DNA from: Neptunomonas japonica JAMM 1380
Lineage (GTDB): Bacteria; Pseudomonadota; Gammaproteobacteria; Pseudomonadales; Balneatricaceae
Direction: 5' to 3'
Assembly (NCBI RefSeq): GCF_016592555.1
Contig: NZ_AP014546.1
Location: 3,048,501 to 3,112,500, forward strand
DNA: 64,000 nucleotides
Under the pieces are notes generated by a model. It searched no databases, was not told the origin of the DNA, and was given only the letters and a program-made list of their open reading frames with translations. Within the stretch, counting starts at the first letter, position 1. Each line of letters starts with the position of its first letter. Shown here in pieces: positions 40,177 to 51,925 of the stretch. A program made the position numbers and the translations under genes.

Positions 40177-41208
40177 TTAACTCATCAGGGAAGAGCGCCC
40201 CAAAGAGCTCGAATCAGGGCTGTCTGATTCTCTTTTTCGCTCCTCTCGCGGTGTTACACCATAGTGATTACGGTAGGCTGTACTAAAGTAAGATGCGCTG
40301 GAAAACCCACAGGCCAAGCCTATTTGCAAAATAGTTTTATCGCTTTGGCGTAACAACTGTCGGGCATGCTCAAGTCGCAAATCTAAATAGTATTTTGATG
40401 GGACTGTTTGCAAATGCTTTTTAAAAAGCCGCTCCAGATGCCGTCGTGACACCCCCACATGATGAGCTAAATCATCTGTCGACAGTGGCTCTTCAATGTT
40501 CATCTCCATTAATGTAACCGCTTCTATCAACTTCGGCTGGCTGGCACCAATACGGGCTTTTAGTGGAATACGCTGCTGCTCCTCTGACGTTCGCATTCGC
40601 TCATAAACAAACTGTTCAGATATCGAAGCAGCAAGTTCCATTCCATGCTCTTTAGCAATAAGAAACAACATCATATCCATTGCAGCGGTACCACCACTGC
40701 AGGTATAGCGAGCGCCATCGATCTCAAAAAGATTGTTAGTGACCAGCGTATTAGGGAACTCTTCTTTAAGGCTTGCAATATCCCACCAATGAATAGTGGC
40801 ACGGTAATTATTTAAGAGCCCTGCGCAGGCAAGCAAATATGAGCCTGTACCCACGCCACCTAATGCCATACTACTGCGGCTTTGGCGACGCAACCAACCA
40901 ATCACGGCCTCATTCCCTGTTCTTGCGATAGGGCTTGCTCCGCAAACAAAAACAGCATCCAACGCAGGGATCTCATTGAGACTACAATCAACTAAAAGCT
41001 CGACGCCTAAGCTGCTCGCAACTGCCTCCCCGTCATGACTAACCAATACCGTTTCATAATGCTCCCCACCACCAACCCAGTTTGCCATCCGCAACGGTTC
41101 TATTGCCGACGAGAAAGCAATCAGTGAAAAATTAGGCAGCAATAAAAAACCAAACCTTTTAGGCCCCGTTGTTTTTTTATCTTGCGTACCTTGATTCCAT
41201 ATTGCCAA
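40177..41208 (-). CDS. argR: AraC/GlxA-family arginine regulator, ArgR (Pseudomonas type)
   Basis: 343 aa: DJ-1/PfpI-like N-terminal domain (~18-190; FLLLPNFSLIAFSSAIEPLR) and a C-terminal double HTH (~225-325; LSTDDLAHHVGVSRRHLERL, IGLACGFSSASYFSTAYR, HYGVTPREER). At the usual nucleophile-elbow Cys position it has Gly (GVGTGSYLLA), so it is a ligand sensor rather than an enzyme. The Pseudomonas ArgR protein of this family activates aru genes with arginine. Location divergent from aruC and the tandem operator between them support the call. Confidence 0.8.
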   Translation of the reverse strand: MAIWNQGTQDKKTTGPKRFGFLLLPNFSLIAFSSAIEPLRMANWVGGGEHYETVLVSHDGEAVASSLGVELLVDCSLNEIPALDAVFVCGASPIARTGNEAVIGWLRRQSRSSMALGGVGTGSYLLACAGLLNNYRATIHWWDIASLKEEFPNTLVTNNLFEIDGARYTCSGGTAAMDMMLFLIAKEHGMELAASISEQFVYERMRTSEEQQRIPLKARIGASQPKLIEAVTLMEMNIEEPLSTDDLAHHVGVSRRHLERLFKKHLQTVPSKYYLDLRLEHARQLLRQSDKTILQIGLACGFSSASYFSTAYRNHYGVTPREERKRESDSPDSSSLGRSSLMS

Positions 41209-41299
41209 AGGGTCTGCCTCTACATAAGCTTATTAGTCATGAAGTCCGGGACTCACAATAATGATCTTTACGGTCTAATTCCTTATCCTTTTAGCTAAA

Positions 41300-41336
41300 T
41301 GTCAGCTTAGCGCAACTTCATGTCGCACTACAGAAA
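41300..41336. promoter_or_regulatory. Tandem ArgR-type operator between argR and aruC
   Basis: TGTCAG-N8-AA at 41300-41315 and TGTCGC-N8-AA at 41321-41336, with half-site starts exactly 21 bp apart. This equals the published Pseudomonas aeruginosa ArgR pattern of direct repeats of TGTCGCN8AAN5, with two mismatches in the first half-site. It is placed to control both divergent genes. Predicted, not shown. Confidence 0.65.
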
Positions 41337-41477
41337 TTAAAGGCCTGTTTTAAAAAACGTTTTTTCCTGATACTGAATATAGACAATACAACAGTTTTTT
41401 ATTAGCTAACAATAATCCTGATTTATGGCTGACCGGACGCCTAAATAAGATCCGTATTAATAAGAGGAAAAACACCC

Positions 41478-42707
41478 ATGTCACAACAACCCGTTAATCG
41501 CGCACTTTTTGATGAAGTAATGGTTCCAAACTACAACCCTCAACAGATGGTACCGGTACGCGGCCGCGGTTCACGAGTATGGGATCAAGAAGATAATGAA
41601 TATATCGACTTTGCTGGCGGTATCGCCGTTAATGCTCTTGGGCATGCGCACCCAGAACTAGTCTCTACCTTAAAAGAGCAGGCCAACTCACTTTGGCACC
41701 TGAGTAACACCTTCACCAATGAACCGGCGTTACGTTTGGCACAAAGACTGACGGATGCAACATTTGCCGACAAAGTGTTTTTCTGTAATTCAGGAGCTGA
41801 AGCAAACGAAGCCGCGTTTAAACTTGCTCGTAAATATTCATACGACAACTTCGGCCCAGAGAAACACGAGATCATCGCATTTTATCAAGGCTTTCACGGG
41901 CGTACGCTCTTTACTGTTTCTGTTGGTGGACAAGCCAAATATCGCGAAGGCTTTGAGCCTGCACCAGGCGGGATAACACATGTAGCATTTAACGACTTAG
42001 AAGCATTAAAAGCCGCTATTTCTGATAAGACCTGCGCAGTAGTGATGGAGCCAATCCAAGGTGAAGGCGGTGTAATTCCTGCTGACCCTGAGTTCATGAA
42101 AGGTGTGCGTGAACTTTGTGACCAGCACAATGCATTACTTGTTCTAGATGAGATACAAACAGGTGTAGGACGTACAGGACAGCTTTATGCCTACATGGGT
42201 ATGGGCGTAAAGCCTGATATTTTAACCAGCGCAAAAGCACTGGGCGGCGGCTTCCCTATTGGCGCAATGCTCACCACTGATAAAGTAGCGCCTAGTTTTG
42301 GCTTTGGCACTCACGGTAGTACCTATGGCGGCAATCCATTAGCATGTGCTGTTGCTGACAAGGCATTAGAACTCATCAACCAACCTGAGCTATTACGCAA
42401 TGTGGCACATAAACGTGCTGTATTTATAGAAGAGTTAGAAAAAATTAATGCGAGACACGAAATTTTCAAAGAGATTCGTGGAGACGGCTTATTGATAGGA
42501 GTTGAACTTATCGACAGCATGCATGGTAAAGCGGCAGCATTTTTAGCTAAAGCACGCGAAGAAGGCTTAATGATCTTAATGGCAGGCCCCAATGTGTTGC
42601 GTATGACACCTTCATTGATTATCCCTGATGAAGATATCCGTGACGGCATGAAGCTATTAGATAGCGCCATTGCAAAAGTTGTTGCGGCTGAAAAAGCGGT
42701 AGCTTAA
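41478..42707 (+). CDS. aruC: N2-succinylornithine/acetylornithine aminotransferase
   Basis: 409 aa class-III PLP aminotransferase. The PLP Lys is in [16 protein letters not shown] near residue 256; [36 protein letters not shown] and [13 protein letters not shown] are present. In the AST pathway it converts succinylornithine to succinylglutamate semialdehyde; such enzymes also serve in arginine synthesis (ArgD). The adjacent ArgR-type regulator and operator favour the catabolic name. RBS GAGGAAAA. Own terminator at 42760. Confidence 0.9.
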   Translation: MSQQPVNRALFDEVMVPNYNPQQMVPVRGRGSRVWDQEDNEYIDFAGGIAVNALGHAHPELVSTLKEQANSLWHLSNTFTNEPALRLAQRLTDATFADKVFFCNSGAEANEAAFKLARKYSYDNFGPEKHEIIAFYQGFHGRTLFTVSVGGQAKYREGFEPAPGGITHVAFNDLEALKAAISDKTCAVVMEPIQGEGGVIPADPEFMKGVRELCDQHNALLVLDEIQTGVGRTGQLYAYMGMGVKPDILTSAKALGGGFPIGAMLTTDKVAPSFGFGTHGSTYGGNPLACAVADKALELINQPELLRNVAHKRAVFIEELEKINARHEIFKEIRGDGLLIGVELIDSMHGKAAAFLAKAREEGLMILMAGPNVLRMTPSLIIPDEDIRDGMKLLDSAIAKVVAAEKAVA

Positions 42708-42759
42708 CGCTCAATTCTAAGGTCGATAGTTACTTAATAACACTCTGACCTATCCAAGC

Positions 42760-42789
42760 AAGCTCATACTCTGTATGGGCTTTTTTTGT
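42760..42789 (+). terminator. Terminator of aruC
   Basis: Stem AAGCTCATAC / GTATGGGCTT (one G.T pair) with a 3-nt loop, followed by seven T. Confidence 0.85.
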
Positions 42790-42986
42790 TTTGCTCATAG
42801 CTAAAAACACTCTGCTAGATTTAGCCGAGTTAAACAAGCTGTTTTTTTTACACTCCAGTTATAGAGGATGTATAGATAAGAATTAAAACAGAAGGGATAT
42901 TTTCAAGAGGTAATGAGAGGATAAAGGTACGGGCCGCACGCCATTGGAGATAAAGCTTCTTTAGAAGCGTAACGAGCCCATCATTA

Positions 42987-43163
42987 TTACTTGTCTGCAG
43001 GTTTTCCTAAAACAATTTGACGAGGTCCGGCAAGATTCTGCTGCCCGGTAACACCGCTAGCGATTTGCTGAATCTGACCACCAGCCCGAAGGAAAGCAGC
43101 TGTTTGTTCTTCAATAGAGTCATGTGTTTCTGTTGCTGCTTTTTTCTTAGGCTTGGCTGCCAT
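42987..43163 (-). CDS. Small conserved protein with AFLRAGGQIQQIxxGVTG motif
   Basis: 58 aa from the ATG at 43163: a Lys/Ala-rich start (MAAKPKKKAATE) followed by IEEQTAAFLRAGGQIQQIAS and GVTGQ. Similar short proteins with a FLxxGGxIxxIxxGxSG core occur in pseudomonads and relatives, with no known function that I can name. A longer in-frame start exists at 43217 but lacks an RBS and falls in a likely promoter region. Confidence 0.6.
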   Translation of the reverse strand: MAAKPKKKAATETHDSIEEQTAAFLRAGGQIQQIASGVTGQQNLAGPRQIVLGKPADK

Positions 43164-43483
43164 AGTAGAGAGTCCTGTTGAAATTATATGTATAACGAGT
43201 ATATCAGTTTTACACACAATAAGCTTTGGCCAAACTCGTGCAGAAGAACATAGTCGCTTTTTGTGGTGTGATTTGCCCTCAATTTAATTGCTTGTAAGTT
43301 GCTTGTATCTATAACACTAGTTGTGTATTGTGAAACTAATGTGGTTGATTTAGTAGCCCTTAAATTTTTTCCTTATGGGGATTTTTTAACGGTGATTTTA
43401 ATTAATTGCATGCAAGAATAACCGGCTTTGAAGACATGATGTTTTCCCGGTTTTTAACTTACTTTTTATGAGAAATATTGAAT
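43164..43483. other. Intergenic region / long csp leader
   Basis: 320 bp AT-rich region between the small leftward gene and csp. It contains a hairpin (43420-43452) near the csp start and a direct repeat TTGCTTGTA at about 43290 and 43300. It probably contains the csp promoter and a long 5' UTR as in other cold-shock genes. Confidence 0.45.
43420..43452 (+). promoter_or_regulatory. Leader hairpin upstream of csp
   Basis: AACCGG / CCGGTT enclosing GAAGAC / GTTTTC (one G.T pair), 5-nt loop, followed by TTT, ending 31 bp before the csp ATG. It may be a transcriptional pause/terminator or an mRNA thermosensor element. Function is inferred from position. Confidence 0.45.
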
Positions 43484-43693
43484 ATGTCCGACAAGCAGAC
43501 GGGAACAGTTAAGTGGTTCAACGATGAGAAAGGTTTTGGTTTCATTGAGCGTGAAAATGGCAAAGATCTTTTTGCTCACTTCCGTTCGATCATCGGAGAA
43601 GGCCGCAAAACTCTTCACGAAGGACAGACTGTTCGTTTCGTAGAAGTACAGGGCGAAAAAGGCCCACAAGCTGACCAGATCGAAGCTGTATAA
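43484..43693 (+). CDS. Cold-shock-domain protein (CspA family)
   Basis: 69 aa from the ATG at 43484. RNP1 KGFGFIERE and RNP2 DLFAHF are present, together with GTVKWFNDE. In the usual DVFVHxSAI position it reads DLFAHFRSI, the variant seen in CspD/CspA-like proteins of marine gammaproteobacteria. It binds single-stranded RNA/DNA as a chaperone. Preceded by a long leader with a hairpin and followed by a terminator. Confidence 0.93.
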   Translation: MSDKQTGTVKWFNDEKGFGFIERENGKDLFAHFRSIIGEGRKTLHEGQTVRFVEVQGEKGPQADQIEAV

Positions 43694-43806
43694 AGAACTT
43701 CTTCGGCATTGTTCAATAACTTAGGTTATATAACAGTGCTGAGGCTATATTGAGAGCAGTAAATTAACATTACTGCTTTCAATTTGCTGATCTGAGTAAA
43801 GCCCGA

Positions 43807-43830
43807 AAAGCCTGCATTTATGTAGGCTTT
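43807..43830 (+). terminator. Terminator downstream of csp, convergent with efpL
   Basis: Stem AAAGCCTGCA / TGTAGGCTTT (one wobble pair) with a 4-nt loop between two convergent genes. Confidence 0.65.
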
Positions 43831-43876
43831 CGTCGTTCTAGGGCTCAACGATATGAATTAACTCTTACCGCCAACA

Positions 43877-44443
43877 TCAAGCACGCGAAACAAATTTCCC
43901 CGTTTCCGTATTAACCTTTATTTGCTCACCTTCTTTTATATATTCTGGCACCTGTAACTCATACCCATTAACACATTTTGCAGGCTTGGTTCTCCCCGTA
44001 ACGCTGGCAGCTTGTGCTCCTGGCATGCACTGCGCAACCAACAACTCCACCATTATTGGTATTTCAATTGCAATCAACTGCTCATCTACCAACATGCCAT
44101 TAATTCCGACCAAACCATCACTGAGAAAAGGTAACTGCTCGCTAACCGTCTCTTTATCTACGCTATATTGGCTATAATCCTCCTGATCCATAAAGGTATA
44201 AATATTATCTTCTCGATAGAGTAATGATACTTGACGCCTTTCAAGAGCCACGGAAGTAACAACATCATCTCCGATGAACGTTTCTTCACGCTTACCGCCC
44301 TGAGGCAACTGATTAAAGCGGACTTTATACAGTGTCTGAGCACCTCTGGATGATGGACTACGCACATCAATATGTAGAACTCGATATAGCGTTCCACTGA
44401 TATCTACGACATGACCTTTTCGAAGCTCTGAAGCTCTCGGCAT
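43877..44443 (-). CDS. efpL: Elongation factor P-like protein EfpL (YeiP)
   Basis: 188 aa, three beta-barrel domains of the EF-P family. The loop that carries the modified Lys in EF-P reads RSPSSRGA with Arg33 at the apex, the hallmark of the EfpL/YeiP branch, which helps ribosomes through some stalling motifs without modification. C-terminal VPEYIKEGEQIKVNTETGKF is standard. Single gene. Confidence 0.93.
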   Translation of the reverse strand: MPRASELRKGHVVDISGTLYRVLHIDVRSPSSRGAQTLYKVRFNQLPQGGKREETFIGDDVVTSVALERRQVSLLYREDNIYTFMDQEDYSQYSVDKETVSEQLPFLSDGLVGINGMLVDEQLIAIEIPIMVELLVAQCMPGAQAASVTGRTKPAKCVNGYELQVPEYIKEGEQIKVNTETGKFVSRA

Positions 44444-44591
44444 AATTATAACCAGCTCATAAAAAACTGTTATTGTAGGGGAACAAAAGCATACTGCACA
44501 GACCGAAGAACCAGTAACCAGGTATACACAAGCCAGGAAAAATTTTTTTATATCTCATATTTACTAATAGGAAATCGACAGGAGACAACTT

Positions 44592-45227
44592 ATCTATACA
44601 CTTTATTGGGATCGCGGCGGCGCTAATATGGCGACTCATGCTCTTTTAGAAGAACTTGGTGTTGACTACCAGCTTGTAGAGATTGACCTCGCTCTCCAAA
44701 TGCAAAAAACACCTGAATACCTAGCCATTAATCCAAATGGAAAGGTACCGACCCTACTGCATAATGACAATATCGTTTATGAATCAGCTGCCATCCTTAT
44801 ATACCTACTAGACCAACATCCTGAATCGAATCTAGCCCCTGTTACAACATCACCTCAGCGAGGCCGCTATTACCAATCACTCCTATGGATGTCGAATACA
44901 CTGCAAGAAGCGGCTAACCGCTGGGCACATCCAGAGCAGTATTGTGATAACCAAGCAGGCCAAGACTCCCTAAAAGCAAAAGCATCTCAAGTGCTTGAGC
45001 ATTGCTGGAAGGTTATAGAGAAAGACTTAGACAAAGCAGGCCCTTGGATACTCGGAGACACTTTAAGCGGTGCTGACTTTCATTTATTCATGATTGCCTA
45101 CTGGAGCAGGCGTTACGAGAGCCGGGCACAAGATTTCCCAAAGCTTCAGCAACTACTGAGAAACCTTCTAACACGTAGTTCTATTCAAGCAATGCTGAAA
45201 CAAGAAGACCTCTCTTTTGATCTCTGA
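44592..45227 (+). CDS. Glutathione S-transferase family protein, start codon unclear (AUC?)
   Basis: The conserved N-terminal strand (YTLYWDRGGANMATHALLEE) lies before the first canonical start (ATG at 44628). An in-frame TAG precedes it, and no ATG/GTG/TTG lies between. An AGGAGA stands 6 nt before ATC at 44592, where a start codon is expected. From there the protein is ~211 aa: thioredoxin-like domain with NPNGKVPTL and ESAAILIYL, then an all-helical domain with TLSGADFHLFM. Either an AUC start, a mutated start or a base error. The GST family call is firm; substrate unknown. Confidence 0.8.
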   Translation: MYTLYWDRGGANMATHALLEELGVDYQLVEIDLALQMQKTPEYLAINPNGKVPTLLHNDNIVYESAAILIYLLDQHPESNLAPVTTSPQRGRYYQSLLWMSNTLQEAANRWAHPEQYCDNQAGQDSLKAKASQVLEHCWKVIEKDLDKAGPWILGDTLSGADFHLFMIAYWSRRYESRAQDFPKLQQLLRNLLTRSSIQAMLKQEDLSFDL

Positions 45228-45542
45228 GGGATAATAAAAACACTGTAAACACCAAACGCCACTGCTGTTAATCAGCCACCCGATACTGTTTCACCTCCTT
45301 ATTCTTATATGAACTCTACAGCAGTAACCGCCCTTTCATTCCTTACATCTGCTCTACACTTCACAGCGTTTGTAGTCATTTTCTACACATCATCCTTTAG
45401 ATTTACTGGCGAGTTTCTTTGCCATACAGCCTTATTAAAAAAGTGAATATCCCTTTAAAAATCTGAAAATTAGGTCGCATACTCAACAGATTCTTTTAAA
45501 GTTTTCACCAATAATGGTCAAATCAGATAAAAGGACTCACGC
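45228..45542. other. Intergenic region upstream of the ast operon
   Basis: 315 bp without a gene; must hold the promoter of the M20-aruF-aruG-astD-astB operon. I looked for the ArgR pattern and found only a poor single match (GGTCGC at about 45473 without the AA). A GG-rich AAAAGGA precedes the ATG. Confidence 0.4.
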
Positions 45543-46772
45543 ATGGCTCACGATTACGCACAATGGCTGGATTGGCTCGACTCACAACAAGATGAAATGC
45601 TACATAAGACCATTGAACTCGCCCTCATTAACTCTGGCTCACTCAATACTGCTGGCGTGAATCGTGTTCGTGAGAAACTAGCTCAATACTTTGGCACCCT
45701 TGGTGGGGAAGCCGAAGTTATTCCGGTTAACCCTTTTGAGTTCGTTAATGCTGCCGGAGAGGTATCCCAAGCACCATTAGGAGATGCTCTGCGCATTAGA
45801 AAACGTCCTGAAGCACCACTTCAGATTTTTTTCTGCGGCCATATGGATACGGTGTTCCCTGCTGATTCCCCTTTTCAAGATATTACTTGGCTAGATGACA
45901 ATACGCTCAACGGCCCTGGTGTCGCTGATTTAAAAGGCGGCTTAATCGTGATGCTCAAAGCTATCGAAGCATTGGAGCGCAGCCCATGGGCAAATAATAT
46001 TGGCTGGGAGATTCTATTCAACCCAGATGAAGAGATAGGCTCACCAGGTTCTGCTCCCTTAATTGCTGATGCAGCAACGCGTGTTGACCTCGGTATGATC
46101 TACGAGCCTTGTATGCCTGACGGGACACTCGCCGGTGCTCGTAAAGGTAGCGGTAATTTCAGTATTGTTGTACGTGGAAGAGCGGCCCATGCAGGACGTG
46201 AACATCACCTTGGACGCAATGCGATCCGAGCTATGTGTGATTTCATATCAAGCTTAGATGAACTCAATGGACAACGGGAAGGCGTAACAATTAACCCCGG
46301 TTTTATTGAAGGCGGCGGTGCCGTCAATGTGGTTCCGGACCTATGCTTGTCACGTTTCAATATACGCTTAGAGCGTCCAGAAGATGAAGCATGGTGCACA
46401 CACCACATAGAACAACTGCTAATAGACCTCAACCAACGCGACGGTATTAATGCCACACTGCACGGCGGCTTTGGTCGCAAGCCAAAAGTTCTCAGTGGCG
46501 CTAACCAAAAACTCTTTGAACTCGCTAAAGAGTGCGGTGCAGATTTAGGCATGCGCATTAATTGGGTTGCTACTGGCGGTTGTTGTGATGGTAACAACTT
46601 GGCAGCAGCAGGTATTCCTAATATCGATACCTTGGGTGTTCAGGGCGGAAACATCCATTCGAGTGATGAATATATGTTTGCAAGTAGCTTATCTGAGCGC
46701 GCCCGCTTGAGCGCCTTGATATTAATGAAGCTAGCTAACTCTGATGACCTTAGCTGGCTGAAGGAGCAATAG
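45543..46772 (+). CDS. M20-family metallohydrolase in the ast operon (candidate succinylglutamate desuccinylase)
   Basis: 409 aa, M20 peptidase/deacylase of the CPG2/DapE/ArgE type. Di-zinc ligands are visible: His100 and Asp102 (CGHMDTVF), Asp129 (GPGVADLKGG), Glu163-Glu164 (PDEEIGSPGS), Glu188 (YEPC), and a C-terminal His in HSSDEY; a lid domain is inserted (~195-310). It is first in an operon with aruF, aruG, astD and astB and abuts aruF. AstE, the usual last enzyme, is an M14-like protein and is not seen here. DapE shows that M20 enzymes can remove N-succinyl groups, so this may replace AstE; that is inference. Confidence 0.8.
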   Translation: MAHDYAQWLDWLDSQQDEMLHKTIELALINSGSLNTAGVNRVREKLAQYFGTLGGEAEVIPVNPFEFVNAAGEVSQAPLGDALRIRKRPEAPLQIFFCGHMDTVFPADSPFQDITWLDDNTLNGPGVADLKGGLIVMLKAIEALERSPWANNIGWEILFNPDEEIGSPGSAPLIADAATRVDLGMIYEPCMPDGTLAGARKGSGNFSIVVRGRAAHAGREHHLGRNAIRAMCDFISSLDELNGQREGVTINPGFIEGGGAVNVVPDLCLSRFNIRLERPEDEAWCTHHIEQLLIDLNQRDGINATLHGGFGRKPKVLSGANQKLFELAKECGADLGMRINWVATGGCCDGNNLAAAGIPNIDTLGVQGGNIHSSDEYMFASSLSERARLSALILMKLANSDDLSWLKEQ

Positions 46773-47786
46773 ATGCTGTTAATCCGCCCTCTGACATTTG
46801 CTGATCTACAAGGCTTAGAACGTTTAGCGGTTATTTCTGGTGGCCGCATGACAACATTGCCAGCCAATCGTGATCATCTAAATGAGCTAATCAACCGTAC
46901 TCGACAGTCATTACGTAAAGAGGTAACTCAATACTCTGATGAGAGTTACCACTTTGTCTTGGAAGACCAAACCAATGGTGAAATAGTTGGCGTATGTGGC
47001 ATTGATGCCAGCGTGGGTATAAATACACCCTTTTATAGTTACCGCGTTGACGAAGTCGTACATGCCTCTAGCGAATTACAGATCCACAATCGTATTCCTG
47101 CGCTGCACTTGTGCCAAGATTACACAGGTTCAGCTAGGCTCTGCACATTGTTTCTTGATAAGGATCATCGTACTAAAGAGAACCTAAACTTACTCTCCCG
47201 CTCACGCATGTTGTTCATGGCCCAACACCCTGAACGTTTTGCAAACAAGTTAATTGCCGAACTACAAGGCGTTGCTGACAGTGCCAACCGCTCTCCTTTT
47301 TGGGAATGTCTGGGCCGGCACTTTTTCAATATGGATTTCACTAAAGCGAACTACCTCACCGGCATTAACTCTAAAGGCTTTATTGCTGATCTCATGCCTC
47401 ATTACCCAGTGTATGTGCCGTTGCTCAGTGATGAAGCACAAGCATCATTAGGACAACCTCGCCCAGATATGATTGATGTTAAAAACCTCTTGGAAGAGGA
47501 GGGTTTTAATTACCGACGCTATGTCGATATTTTTGATGCAGGCCCAACACTCGAGGCCCGCACTCAAGATATCCGCACGATGACTCAAAGCAAAAAATGC
47601 ACTATCAACATTGGTAGTGGCTCGTCATCAGAGAAACAAGTCAACGTATTAATTAGCAATACAGAGCGGGAAAACTTTCGTTGCTTAATAGTAAAACTTG
47701 ACCCTCAGCAACCCGAAATAGCGGCTGAAGTAGCGAGCTTATTGCACCTCAACAATGGCGATAATATTCGCATTATTAGCCTTTAA
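46773..47786 (+). CDS. aruF: Arginine/ornithine N-succinyltransferase, alpha-subunit-like (AruF)
   Basis: 337 aa AstA-family acyltransferase (GNAT-like fold): MLLIRPLTFADLQGLERLA, FYSYRVDEVVHASSEL, DYTGSARLCTLFL, SPFWECLGRHFF, HYPVYVPLL, DIFDAGPTLEARTQDIR. It transfers succinyl from succinyl-CoA to arginine, the first AST step. Two adjacent paralogues match the heteromeric AruFG of Pseudomonas; the first gene is named aruF by position. It starts immediately after the M20 stop. Confidence 0.85.
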   Translation: MLLIRPLTFADLQGLERLAVISGGRMTTLPANRDHLNELINRTRQSLRKEVTQYSDESYHFVLEDQTNGEIVGVCGIDASVGINTPFYSYRVDEVVHASSELQIHNRIPALHLCQDYTGSARLCTLFLDKDHRTKENLNLLSRSRMLFMAQHPERFANKLIAELQGVADSANRSPFWECLGRHFFNMDFTKANYLTGINSKGFIADLMPHYPVYVPLLSDEAQASLGQPRPDMIDVKNLLEEEGFNYRRYVDIFDAGPTLEARTQDIRTMTQSKKCTINIGSGSSSEKQVNVLISNTERENFRCLIVKLDPQQPEIAAEVASLLHLNNGDNIRIISL

Positions 47787-47809
47787 CCCGCACAGGAGAT
47801 GGTTTAGTT

Positions 47810-50309
<2,500 letters not shown>

Positions 50310-50326
50310 GCCGCTTGGAGATTGAG

Positions 50327-51673
50327 ATGACATCCACTAGAAACGCGGTAGAAGCTAATTTTGATGGGCTGGTTGGCCCTACTCACAACTACGCAGGTCT
50401 GTCATTTGGTAATGTTGCTTCACAGAGCCACTCTGCGCAAGCATCAAATCCCAAACAAGCAGCACTGCAGGGTTTAGCCAAAATGAAGGCCCTGCACGAT
50501 GCTGGCATGACTCAGGGTGTACTTGCACCGCAAGAGCGCCCTGACCTTAATACACTACGCCGCCTTGGCTTTACCGGCAGCGATGCTAATGTTCTGCAAG
50601 CCGCCGGTAAACAAGCGCCTAAAATTTTGGCAGCGTGCTGCTCAGCTTCTAGCATGTGGACTGCCAATGCTGCCACCGTTTCGCCCAGTGCCGATACGGC
50701 TGATGGCAAAGTACATTTCACACCCGCAAACCTAACCAATAAATTCCATCGATCGATTGAGCATGAAGTAACAGGGCGAATCCTTAAAGCGACTTTCAGT
50801 GATGAACGTTATTTTGCTCATCACCAAGCATTGCCAGGTGTTGAGCATTTCGGCGATGAAGGTGCCGCAAATCATACACGCTTCTGTCATGAGTATGGTC
50901 AAGCCGGTGTTGAATTCTTTGTCTATGGTCGTTATGCATTTGATAGCAGAAAACCCGCACCAACTCGCTACCCTGCCCGCCATACCTACGAGGCATCTGA
51001 AGCCGTAGCTCGTTTACACGGCTTGCAAGATAAAGGGGTAGTTTATGCACAACAAAACCCGGATGTGATTGATAAAGGCGTATTTCATAACGATGTTATC
51101 GCTGTAGGCAACCGCAACCTCATGTTCTGCCATCAGGAAGCATTCCTAAATCAGCACGAAGTACTTAAGCAGCTTACGGCGTCAATGAACAACCAGTTCA
51201 ATGTTATCGAAGTCCCAAGTGCACGTGTTTCTGTTGAGGATGCTGTAAAAAGCTACCTATTTAACAGTCAATTACTTTCAATCGATGGTAAAACTGTGAT
51301 TGTTATTCCTGAAGAATGCCAAAAAACACCAGCCGTTTGGGACTACCTAACTGAGTTGCGTGACGGTAACTCAGTGATCAATGAATTAAAAGTCTTCGAC
51401 CTAAAACAAAGCATGAGCAATGGTGGCGGGCCAGCATGCTTGCGTTTGCGTGTCGTGTTGAATGAGCAGGAGCAAACTGCCTGCAATCCAAACACACTGA
51501 TGAGTGAAGCACTTTATAGCCGCTTAACTCAATGGGTTAATTTGCATTATCGCGACCGTATATCTGAGATCGACTTAGCAGACCCTCAGTTGTTGTTAGA
51601 ATCCCGCAGTGCTCTTGATGAGCTCACTCAAATACTCAGCCTCGGCTCTGTTTATCCCTTCCAGCAAACCTAA
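50327..51673 (+). CDS. astB: N-succinylarginine dihydrolase
   Basis: 448 aa from the ATG at 50327 (GGAG 6 nt upstream). Amidinotransferase-fold motifs: [20 protein letters not shown], Glu in [12 protein letters not shown], His in [15 protein letters not shown] and the nucleophile Cys in [14 protein letters not shown]. It hydrolyses succinylarginine to succinylornithine, CO2 and ammonia. Last gene of the operon, with a strong terminator after it; astE is not present. Confidence 0.96.
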   Translation: MTSTRNAVEANFDGLVGPTHNYAGLSFGNVASQSHSAQASNPKQAALQGLAKMKALHDAGMTQGVLAPQERPDLNTLRRLGFTGSDANVLQAAGKQAPKILAACCSASSMWTANAATVSPSADTADGKVHFTPANLTNKFHRSIEHEVTGRILKATFSDERYFAHHQALPGVEHFGDEGAANHTRFCHEYGQAGVEFFVYGRYAFDSRKPAPTRYPARHTYEASEAVARLHGLQDKGVVYAQQNPDVIDKGVFHNDVIAVGNRNLMFCHQEAFLNQHEVLKQLTASMNNQFNVIEVPSARVSVEDAVKSYLFNSQLLSIDGKTVIVIPEECQKTPAVWDYLTELRDGNSVINELKVFDLKQSMSNGGGPACLRLRVVLNEQEQTACNPNTLMSEALYSRLTQWVNLHYRDRISEIDLADPQLLLESRSALDELTQILSLGSVYPFQQT

Positions 51674-51711
51674 TGCTGTAAAGGCCTCTTTATTAATTAC
51701 CGCTCTTCTGT

Positions 51712-51735
51712 CCCGGGTGAAAGCCCGGTTTTTTT
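51712..51735 (+). terminator. Terminator of the ast operon
   Basis: Stem CCGGGT / GCCCGG with GAAA loop, followed by seven T, 39 bp after the astB stop. Confidence 0.9.
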
Positions 51736-51925
51736 ATTCACCCTCAAACCACTATCCATCAATACCACGCCCACAAGGTGTTCTAAAAAGTCCCACTAAA
51801 TACATACGAAAGATTTAGACTAGCTCTTTAATGCTTAGCTGAATACTTAATGGCTTTTCTAAAACCAACGCGCGTCACAATAAGATATGATGACATACAT
51901 AAACACAAACAACGCATACTTTTAA
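51736..51925. other. Intergenic, nothing recognised
   Basis: Region between the ast terminator and the TfoX C-domain gene. It is AT-rich with no clear promoter elements or structure. Confidence 0.4.

Noticed and set aside
43288..43310. Direct repeat TTGCTTGTA upstream of csp
   Set aside because: Only two short copies and no third unit; likely chance in AT-rich sequence or part of the promoter. No CRISPR-like periodicity is present anywhere in the window.
45473..45495. GGTCGC upstream of the M20-ast operon as a possible ArgR half-site
   Set aside because: The first base mismatches, AA is absent at the required position, and no second half-site lies 21 bp away.
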